Of a stretch of 64,000 bases of DNA, positions 57,101 through 64,000 are shown one piece after another. How positions within the stretch are numbered: position 1 is the first letter of the stretch; every line of letters starts with the position of its first letter. A program made the translations under genes and the position numbers. Origin of the DNA: Blepharisma stoltei (lineage: Eukaryota > Ciliophora > Heterotrichea > Heterotrichida > Blepharismidae); assembly GCA_914767885.1 (NCBI GenBank), contig CAJZBQ010000040.1, positions 868,001-932,000 on the forward strand. Reading direction: 5' to 3'. Below the pieces are notes generated by a model. That model saw only the letters and a list, made by a program, of their open reading frames with translations. It was not told the origin of the DNA and ran no database searches.

Positions 57101-57525
57101 CTACAGCCAGATATTTGCCATCTGGGCTAAATTTTACTTGTGTTACGGGTGCGTGGAAATTAAGATATAAGAGAATTGTGTCATTTTTAAGCAGAACGAT
57201 TTGAGCGTAGCCATCCACGTCTACTTGAAATAGAACTTGCTGGTCGGGGGAAAGAGCAATTAGTGATATATCGCTTCTTCCTTGAGCTCGAATGGTTCTT
57301 GAGGTTTGGTTTGCAAGATTATGGATACTTACTCTATTCCCAATGATAGTTATACTATTTTACTTGTATTAAAATAAATAAATATATTAAATTTTTAATA
57401 GTAATATTCAAGACAAGTTAACATAAAAGAGAATCGCCGTCTTGACTGAACTCAAGATTTCCTTGGTAATATATCTTCCCACATTGGTGTCTGAGCTAAA
57501 TAGACTTTACCTTAAAAGTATTCAT
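54163..57525 (-). CDS. PWP2: PWP2/UTP1, SSU-processome WD40 protein
   Basis: Four removals give one 838-residue frame: a 15-nt intron (57496-57510), a 73-bp IES (57353-57425), a SINE-like insert (56055-56422) and a MITE (55206-55595). Start MNTFK/LRHQCGKIYYQGN. WD40 blades follow (VTQVKFSPDGKYLAVA, WLAFASKTLGQLLVWEW, GHSSQIITASFSPDG, TGSWDKTV joined to RIWDIFEGKGE), then the C-terminal Utp12-type helical domain (ALVEEEYTKAMILALQLGED). PWP2 is a core UtpB subunit needed for 18S rRNA maturation in the nucleolus, so it should be essential. All four interruptions must therefore be removed exactly. Confidence 0.92.
55209..55598. mobile_element. MITE in a PWP2 exon, flanked by TGA
   Basis: The element is 55209-55595 (387 bp), near-identical to the 43.4-kb copy in inverse orientation. 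The flanking direct repeat is TGA (55206-55208, 55596-55598), not TA. Removing element plus one TGA joins SWDKTV to RIWDIFE in frame. Confidence 0.9.
56055..56422 (-). mobile_element. SINE-like insertion E in a PWP2 exon
   Basis: 358-bp element (56065-56422) between GCAAGACGTA (56055-56064) and GCAAGACGCA (56423-56432). On the minus strand it starts ATAAAATAAAATGG. Removing it with one repeat joins SENCVLRQMGHSS in frame with exact PWP2 spacing. Confidence 0.82.
57353..57425 (-). other. IES, 73 bp, TA-bounded, in PWP2
   Basis: Joins FSQDGDSLL to TIIGNRVSIHNL, matching the PWP2 N-terminus residue for residue in spacing. Same length as the IES in the UMP-CMP kinase gene. Confidence 0.85.
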
Positions 57526-57641
57526 TTATCAGCCATTTTAGGCTTCTTATTTACTTAAGCTATTTTGACGTATATGATGGGTATTTACTCAATGAAAATG
57601 CTAAGGTGGTTTGCATTAGAAAATTCCGAAGAAAATTAAAA

Positions 57642-58250
57642 ATGGATCAAGACTTTTGCGATTTTACCCTAGAAGATCTAGATAATATCGTAAACTCTCA
57701 AAATCTGCCTGGAGAAGCAATTTGTCCATATTTCCTTCAAGGCCGATGCATGTATGGCAATAAATGCTGGTTTAGGCACCCCTCTAATGATCAAGAAATC
57801 CCAGGCGATGCAAATTGTGCAATATGTTTAGAAAAAGTTAAACAAAATAACAGACAATTTGGACTTCTATTGGGATGTGCACATATATTTTGTTTAAACT
57901 GTATTAGATCATGGAGAGGGCAAATCAATGTCCCAAAAGAAGTATCAAGGTCATGCCCGATTTGCCGAGTTCCAAGCTTTTATATTTTACCTAGTACGGA
58001 TTTAGTAATGAGATATGAAGACAAGCTACATCTTGCTGAAAGCTATAAGAAGAAACTATCGTCTATCCCTTGTCAGCATTTTAATTTTGGAGATGGAGAA
58101 TGCCCTTTTGGAGGATCATGCTTTTATGATCATAGATATCGAAATGGACAAAAATGGACACCTGGCCCACCTCAGTTTGCGTGTGACGAATTCGGAGTAT
58201 GGCAAGTATCAAAAAAGCCCAAATTAAGCGAATTTTTGCCTTTCAACTAA
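57642..58250 (+). CDS. Makorin-like RING and CCCH zinc-finger protein
   Basis: 202 residues. A CCCH finger (CPYFLQGRCMYGNKCWFRH, about residues 28-46) is followed by a C3HC4 RING (CAICLEKVKQ, GCAHIFCLNCIRSW, then CPICR, about 60-115) and a second CCCH finger (CQHFNFGDGECPFGGSCF then YDH). This order is that of makorin E3 ubiquitin ligases, which bind RNA through the CCCH fingers; the set here is smaller than in animals. I start at ATG 57642; an upstream GTG in frame is unlikely. Divergent from PWP2 with only 116 bp between the starts, so the two may share a promoter region. Confidence 0.85.
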   Translation: MDQDFCDFTLEDLDNIVNSQNLPGEAICPYFLQGRCMYGNKCWFRHPSNDQEIPGDANCAICLEKVKQNNRQFGLLLGCAHIFCLNCIRSWRGQINVPKEVSRSCPICRVPSFYILPSTDLVMRYEDKLHLAESYKKKLSSIPCQHFNFGDGECPFGGSCFYDHRYRNGQKWTPGPPQFACDEFGVWQVSKKPKLSEFLPFN

Positions 58251-58362
58251 CATAAATTTACAATAACAAATTAAAATATATTGCCTATTTCCAAAAAAAG
58301 TGTCCATGGTCATATTTTTCATTTTTCCTTAAGTAATTAAGCTGGATTAACTGTTTACAAAT

Positions 58363-59883
58363 ATGGAGCCGCAACCTTCTGACAACAAATCATCATTTGA
58401 GTCCTCAAATTCACTATCAGATACCATGAATCCTTTTTCTCCAAGCATGAGTGGTGAGAATTTTTTACCAGAAATCAAACCAAGTTCATCAATTACTTCC
58501 AACCCTGAGCCCTTTATGTGACCATCTGGTAATGTTACTTCTCCACTCCGTATGTGTGGCAAGCTATTCATATCTAAAGAATCACTGACTGAAGACTTGA
58601 GAAAATATATTTCTCCTCCGCCAGGCTTTGGGAAGGATCCTTTCAGGGAAGAGTCAAAAGTCTCAAACATTGAGCTTATTTATGCGGAGGATGCAAGATT
58701 CGAGCTACTTAAAAAGGAAGCTGAATTTTATAAGCAGAAATGCACGAATTTGATAAAAGAAAACAAAAGTTTAAAAGACTGCAACTATGCATGGTTTCTG
58801 ATGGAGAAATTAGAAAAAATAACCGAAAACAATTTGAAATTGTCTTCAGAACTAGCATTAAAAAAAGAATTTCAATCCCAATGGAGCGATAAGGAAAGTG
58901 ACCTTTCTGACGAACTTAGGAATAAAGAAGAAGAAATTGTTAAGCTACAAGAAACAATAGTCAAGATGGAAATGGAGCATCAAAAACAACTATCATCAGT
59001 AGTATCAAAATATATGGACGACATCGCACAGCTTGAAGGGGAATTAAAACGTAATAAAGAATGCTTAGAGGAATCCTTAAAAAATGATCGCTCAAAAAAA
59101 ATCAATTGAAGAGAATGCCCCAACTGTGCAGAAAAACAAAAAGAAATTGTGGAAAAATCTTGTAAAATTGAAGAACTGCAAAATGATATTAAAATAGCAC
59201 TCAACTCAGAAGCATTAAAAGAAGAATACACCGCACTCAAAGAGAGAATTACCTGCAAGCTGGCAATGCTGGAAAAATCGCTTTCTGAGCCTAATAAAGT
59301 GATTAATTTAGAAAGCAAGTCTTTAAAAGCTCTTGTAGATGACCAAATGGTCTTAGAAAGATGGTGGGTAAAGGTCCCAGAAGCTGTCAAAGATTCAGAC
59401 TGGTTTAAAGAAGGTCAGCTTGCAGTTCATCAAATAAGAAGTGATATAACCAAAGCTTTGACTGTAAAACCTCTTGTAAAAGGAAGACCAGGAAGGGAAA
59501 TCAGGATGAGTGTCCATAAGAAGTTTATAGAAATCGAGCAAGATTTTAATTCCCTCCCATTCAGCACAGAGCCTTTAGAAGTAATCAAGAGAAAATTTTT
59601 AGAGCTTCCTTACATGCTAAGGCCTCTTTTTGATATCATGAAAGACTATGAGCAGCAAGGCATAGGGATCGAAAATTCTCAGAACCTCAAAATTGAAGCC
59701 GCCTTAACAGGAGTAAAAACTTTGCAAGAAGAAATCAAAGTCGAAAATTTCGTGTTTGACCAAGGCCGTGAACTATCTGCTCCTAAGATCAAGATTCTTG
59801 AAGCAGAAAAAGTTAATGAAGAAAATCCAAAAGCCAAGCGTATCGTCACTTTGAGAAGATTCAGGACTGACGTGGATTTCTAA
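58363..59883 (+). CDS. Coiled-coil protein, unknown
   Basis: 506 residues as one frame with TGA as Trp (two TGAs, at MWPSG and INWREC). Residues 1-100 are Ser/Pro/Asn-rich; about 105-320 form a long coiled coil (FELLKKEAEFYKQKC, ELRNKEEEIVKLQETIVKM) with a CPNCAEK step. The C-terminal 180 residues look globular and helical (LERWWVKVPEAVKDSDWFKE, YMLRPLFDIMKDYEQQGIG). No family recognised; a cytoskeletal or scaffold role is only a guess. Confidence 0.7.
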
Positions 59884-59988
59884 TTTAATTAAGTATTATG
59901 TAAGCTTATCGCTTATTTATGAATCTATATGAATCAAGGATCGCTAATAAAATAATTAAGCCAAATTCCAATAAATATTAAAAAAGCA

Positions 59989-60732
59989 TTACTTTGACCT
60001 TGGAGAAACTAATTCATTAATGGCTGTATGATACATGCTAAGTGCTTCATTGACTTGTCCTGAATCAAGTGCATGCTTCATAAGAAGCAATTTTTTGCAT
60101 GCCTCACTACACACGACTTTGTCCTTTTTTCGAATTCTTGAGTTATTGAAATAGCTAGCAATCCTAGGCTTGGGGAAGTTTACCGTGATGAAGTCACTTT
60201 TACTACCTTTTCTATTGCAAAATTGTTGGTTTGCACAGCAGATTGTAGAGAATTGGCAGATTTTCTGGTGCTGCTTTATATTTTCAAGGGCGCAGATTTC
60301 GGGGCAGCCTTGGGATCTGTTTTTGCAGTAGATTTTTAAGCTGTTTATGTATTTAATTAGCAATAGGCTGGGCTCCCTTGGGGCTGCTTTGGATCTGCAA
60401 ACAGGGCAGGTCAATCTTGGCTTCTCCATATATCTCGGCTGAGGCAGATACCGATTAGTGCTATGAGCCATCATATTAGCGCATTTTTTACAGATTAAAA
60501 TCCCACACTGAATGCATTCAAGCGGCTCTCTGGCCACACCTAAACAAATTGGGCACAAAATATCTTTTCTTGGTGTTTCCACAAATCTGCTCACTTCATA
60601 TCCTTCTTTGAGGCTGAGGTCTTCAAATTTATAGCTTTCCAGTGACCTCATGGAGTCTTCTAAGTCTGGCTCCACAATCTCAACATACATTTGGGGGTTG
60701 TGATCATTCATTTTAAAAATTATTATACTCAT
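59989..60732 (-). CDS. RING and TRAF-type zinc-finger protein
   Basis: 247 residues. A RING-like domain (CPICLGVAREPLECIQCGIL, CKKCA, then CPVCRSKA, about residues 60-118) is followed by a TRAF-type zinc-finger segment (YCKNRSQGCPEICALENIKQ, HQKICQF). The C-terminal tail includes CSEACKKLLLMKHALDSGQV. Likely an E3 ubiquitin ligase or signalling adaptor. The start could be either ATG of MSIIIFKMND. It lies 28 bp downstream of the next gene, both minus strand. Confidence 0.75.
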   Translation of the reverse strand: MSIIIFKMNDHNPQMYVEIVEPDLEDSMRSLESYKFEDLSLKEGYEVSRFVETPRKDILCPICLGVAREPLECIQCGILICKKCANMMAHSTNRYLPQPRYMEKPRLTCPVCRSKAAPREPSLLLIKYINSLKIYCKNRSQGCPEICALENIKQHQKICQFSTICCANQQFCNRKGSKSDFITVNFPKPRIASYFNNSRIRKKDKVVCSEACKKLLLMKHALDSGQVNEALSMYHTAINELVSPRSK

Positions 60733-60760
60733 GTAACTAATAATTGTTATTTTAAATCAA

Positions 60761-61585
60761 TTATTCTTCTAATATGAAGGTGGGTTGAACATTTTCTTTT
60801 TTTGATTTTTGGATCATTTCTCTTAAGCCTCCAGCTCTTTTTGCTTTTTGCTGCAGCGCTTGCCTGACTTTTTCTTGTTCTGAAGCTGCCAGTGCTGAAA
60901 CGGCTTGGCTGAAGTCCGGCCAATTTTCACTGAGGTGTTTTAAGCACTCTTTTGAGCCTGTCAGAGTTTTTTGTCTTTTTGAGTCCAATAGTCTAAGAGT
61001 GATATGTAGCACTGTATTAGGGTATAATCGGGGCAATATCGTAGCTAAATGCTGGTAGGCTATATCCGCTATTTGTCCGGATTTATGAAAGCATCCTTCT
61101 AGCAGCTGGCGTGCTATTTCTTCACTTGTTACTGTGGCGCATATGTTGGTTAATGCAGTTACAGCTTCTCCACGAATAAACGATTTTTCATTAACTGTTT
61201 TTGTCAGTAGCAAAGTAGCTACACACTGAGCAACCATTTCTGAGTTTTCTCGCGGTTCTGCAAAGCATTCGGAAAGAAGCAGTAAAGTGTTTTTTGAGAG
61301 TGAAGATCTTATTGAATCCATCAGCTCCATTACACGATCAGATACCCTTGGCCAGTAGTCTAAAAATTCGAGCCATCTATATTTATTGATAGCTCTTAAT
61401 TGATCAATACCAATAAAATTTTCTTTCCAATTTTCAGAATGCAATAAGTAAAGGACAACTCCAATGTCTTGGTTAGATTCTTCAAGCGCTTCAAATGGTG
61501 TGTAGTCCAATCCAACTTCACCTTGCTGTTCCATTTTAAATTTATCTGAATTGAGAGGGTCTGCATCATAGAATGAGATGTTCAA
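60761..61585 (-). CDS. HEAT/TOG-like helical repeat protein
   Basis: 274 residues of paired helices: LLHSENWKENFIGIDQLRAI, LSKNTLLLLSECFAEP, VAQCVATLLLTKTVNEKSF, GEAVTALTNICATVTSE, IADIAYQHLATILPRL, LKHLSENWPDFSQAVSAL. The opening W.....I..LR.. helix and overall size fit one TOG/CLASP-type array, as in TOGARAM-like ciliary microtubule proteins. It could also be a general ARM/HEAT protein. A Lys/Gln-rich end follows (ALQQKAKRAGGLREMIQKSK). No intron or IES needed. Confidence 0.65.
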   Translation of the reverse strand: MNISFYDADPLNSDKFKMEQQGEVGLDYTPFEALEESNQDIGVVLYLLHSENWKENFIGIDQLRAINKYRWLEFLDYWPRVSDRVMELMDSIRSSLSKNTLLLLSECFAEPRENSEMVAQCVATLLLTKTVNEKSFIRGEAVTALTNICATVTSEEIARQLLEGCFHKSGQIADIAYQHLATILPRLYPNTVLHITLRLLDSKRQKTLTGSKECLKHLSENWPDFSQAVSALAASEQEKVRQALQQKAKRAGGLREMIQKSKKENVQPTFILEE

Positions 61586-61725
61586 AATTTATAATTTTAA
61601 AATAAATTTTATTTAAAAAAATACTTTACTCCCTCATTCTTTGTCAAATGGCATCATTGGGGAAATTCGCCTCAATCGTAATGAAAGATTTTTATATAAT
61701 CGATCATGAAATCTATTAGTGAGGA

Positions 61726-62583
61726 CTAAGACCTTAAATTTTTGAAAAATTCTTCTAGATCAGTCCCATCTGTCATTTCTATTGGCACTCGATTCGCTGA
61801 ATAATCGTTTGGTTGGATCGATTCAGAGTCATAGGTCCTGAATTCTAAGCTACTCAATTGATTTAATTCTTCTCACGAAAAAAGCAATGAGCTAGTGTCC
61901 TCATCCCAGGAAGAAAACCCTAATAATCAGCATTTATACCTTGGAGGAATATCAACATATACATCAAAGCAAAAATCTTCAAAATTTATTACAGGATCAA
62001 CCACATCATTATAGAAATCAGTTATTTTTTCCGTCAATATAATTTTCAATTCTGCAAGAAAAGGCGTATTTATTGACGTTTTTTGAGAAATTCCCACAAT
62101 TTCGCTATTTTTCACAAAGCATCTAAAAGTCATGCCATCAGCTAAATTATGATATCTGACCAAATTCATAACTAATGGTATCCCTAATTGTTCTGCCTCA
62201 CTCATGTCATTTGAAATCAGCTCAGATGATTTAATTAGCAAAAGAACATCTCTGTATGTGCAGCATTTTAACTCATGCATCCATAAGGCATCTCTATATA
62301 AACTTTACTGCGGGGCGCTTCAATTTAACTTTGGTACCACTCCTTTACCTCCTACATATTCTATTCCGATATTTATATCAGAGATTAATTTTCTCATACC
62401 TTCAGAACCTAGTAATAATTGAGCAGGATCTTCAGAATCATTTTCGTCTATCACAATGCTGTCACTATTCATAAAATCATGGAAGGCTTGAGGAAGGGTA
62501 ATTGAGTACGCTTTAAAAGAATTTTCTCCGAAATTAGCTCGCCATATGTGGTCTTGGCATCATAGCTTGATATTTCCTTCCAT
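61726..62583 (-). CDS. CDC123: CDC123 (D123 family), eIF2 assembly factor
   Basis: 280 residues after removing a 15-nt intron (62294-62308, GTAAAGTTTATATAG) and reading TGA as Trp. Landmarks: VVPKLNWSAP joined to QDALW, LLLIKSSELI, FRCFVKNSEIVGISQ, FCFDVYVDIPPRYKCWL, and SLLFSWEEL. The Trp in LNW, KCW and FSW are all TGA and align with invariant Trp of the family, the cleanest code evidence in the window. CDC123 is an ATP-grasp protein that promotes assembly of the eIF2 trimer. No IES is present. Length is slightly shorter than in animals. Confidence 0.93.
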
Positions 62584-63278
62584 AAATTAAAAATTAAAGT
62601 GAGATACTCAAAAAAATGTCCAGCTATATTATATGGAATTCAGACGGCTATAGGTTGTTTGCTTGCAGTTTTAAATTAAATAGATACTTAGCAACAGTTT
62701 GCCGATTTTTTTATATTCAGACTCAAAATTTCAGACAAAAGAAAATCCCGACCAAAATTTAAAATAATTGCTTTGCTGTCAAAAAGGTAAGAAAAAAAAT
62801 TCTGCACTGATTCAGACCGACTCATTATTCGGTTACAAAACTATAAGCGTGGGTTTTCATTTTCTATTTAATACTTGAATAATATTTATTTTAAAACTAT
62901 CAAAAAAGAAATAAAAATATTATATAGAATTCTATTGTTTTATCAATATATTTATACCTCAAACATATTCAGCCCTAAGTTTTCAGCTTCTTTTTTTGAT
63001 TTTTTATATAATTTTCATAATAAACCAACTTATTAAATAAATTTCAAATAAAAACATGATGATTACAGCCATCGAACCAATTCAAGCTCTTTAAATAAAT
63101 TTGACGAGAGAGATTTCAAATGGATTAAATAACAAATTGATTACAGAAAGCATAGTATTGTGCCTCTTACTTATGAAAATCCTCAAAAAAATTATATTTT
63201 ATATAAAAATATTGGCCAAATACCTTGGCTTTAAAATTAAATTAATTTAGAAAAATAGAATATTTATCTCAAACATTA
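62584..63278. other. AT-rich intergenic spacer
   Basis: No gene found on either strand with TGA read as Trp. It separates divergently transcribed CDC123 and the phosphatase-like gene and may hold both promoters. Confidence 0.5.
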
Positions 63279-64000
63279 ATGGAATCAAAAATTCAAAATC
63301 AATCTGATGATTCCCAATCAATGGATGTGGAAACAGAGCCAGAGGAGCCAATAATGACTCCTTTTGAGTTTTTTATGAGTCTGCCTCGAAATGTGCCAGA
63401 TCCAGGGCAGACCCATCTACCTCCAAAACGTCGAAGCACCCCAAAACGCACTTTAGTGCTAGATCTTGATGAAACCTTAGTTCACAGCGATATAGCACCT
63501 ACACAAACATATAAAGAAGTGGTCAGCTTTATGAGCCATGGAAGACTTTGCAATGTCTATGTGAGCTACAGGCCATTTTTGCTTGAATTTTTAAAAGCAG
63601 CTTCTCAAAAATTCGAAGTTGTTGCTTTTGCAGTAGGTCTTTTGGTCTGAAATTTTTACTTTCTAGGCGTACTCGAACGGTCTACTTTTATTTGAGAAAT
63701 TTATTCATCAATACGAGAAAAAATTTCTGCAGGATAATTGTCCCTAATTCCCCTCCCTTTAAATTGGAACTAAACATCGGTAAAATTTGTACTTTGCCTC
63801 TTTAAATTTGAAAAATTTGTTTCTCAATGGGGAAAATTATGATGATGAAAATACTAATTTTTATAAATTAGTTTGGACATAATTTAATAATCAAAATGCA
63901 AGCAGAATATTATTTAAACAGTTTTCAAACTGAATCGGTTAATTTTTTATTTATTCTTCATAAAAATAAATTAAAATTCAAAGTATTGCTTAAAATTTAA
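63279..64000 (+). CDS. CTD small phosphatase-like (FCP1/SCP) protein, partial
   Basis: The N-terminal 118 or so residues are clear: an acidic head, then TLVLDLDETLVHS, the DxDxT catalytic motif of haloacid-dehalogenase CTD phosphatases, and VYVSYRPFLLEFLKAASQKF. The family continues with VV.FTA....YA..., but here the frame leaves homology after EVVAFA (about 63630) and meets a stop soon after. The remaining 350 bp to the window edge look non-coding. I infer that an IES starts near the TA at 63633-63634 and that the rest of the gene lies beyond the window. The family dephosphorylates RNA polymerase II CTD or related Ser targets. Confidence 0.8.

Noticed and set aside
61620-61700. A MITE end (CTCCCTCATTCTTTGTCAAATGG) between two genes
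   Set aside because: It resembles the CATCCTTGATCGAACG end, but no opposite end or duplication is visible in the short gap. At most a relic.

Overview
This window reads as germline (micronuclear) DNA of a heterotrich ciliate that uses UGA for tryptophan, most like Blepharisma. Three signs support this. (1) Conserved Trp positions are written TGA: the Trp of the Rab WD motif, two conserved Trp of CDC123, and the core Trp of an HMG box. TAA and TAG act as stops. (2) Several genes are restored only by removing exactly 15-nt GT..AG introns. (3) Many coding sequences are interrupted by TA-bounded segments of about 70-190 bp, or by transposable elements inside exons, whose precise removal restores both frame and family similarity. 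That is the behaviour of internal eliminated sequences (IESs). The species is inferred; no database was searched.

Layout. 0.3-3 kb: a DegT-type aminotransferase, a small membrane protein and an IES-split UMP-CMP kinase. 3-10.3 kb: one giant EF-hand/EMAP-like WD40 gene with two IESs and one retroposon-like insert. 10.4-11.3 kb: a coiled-coil gene. 12.5-33.8 kb: a same-strand tandem array of a large protein with an N-terminal domain of unknown type, an AAA-ATPase-like NTPase domain and a PDDEXK nuclease domain. One copy is intact (30598-33813), three are decayed and full length, and one is a fragment. The array is laced with MITEs and SINE-like retroposons, and its spacers carry two Rab-like GTPase genes, an HMG-box gene and relics of the PACRG-like gene next door. 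36-42 kb: PACRG-like, coiled-coil, PDI-like and two unknown genes. 42.5-49.5 kb: tubulin cofactor A, a homeodomain-like protein and a large Trp-repeat (Sfi1-like) protein. 50-54 kb: two small basic/polar proteins, a degenerate DHHC protein and a sterol O-acyltransferase-like protein. 54-64 kb: PWP2, a makorin-like RING/CCCH protein, coiled-coil, RING/TRAF-type, HEAT/TOG-like and CDC123 genes, and a truncated CTD-phosphatase-like gene.

Mobile DNA dominates what the genes leave unexplained. One MITE group has CTCCC...GGGAG ends with inner CTCCGTGAGCGAAC boxes and 3-bp TNA flanking repeats; a sister type carries what looks like the tail of a pogo-type transposase. A second group of at least six GC-richer insertions has 10-17 bp target duplications and a shared ATAAAATGG-like start. 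Most of these sit inside exons, so the somatic genome must excise them precisely. No virus, toxin, rRNA, tRNA or CRISPR feature was recognised.
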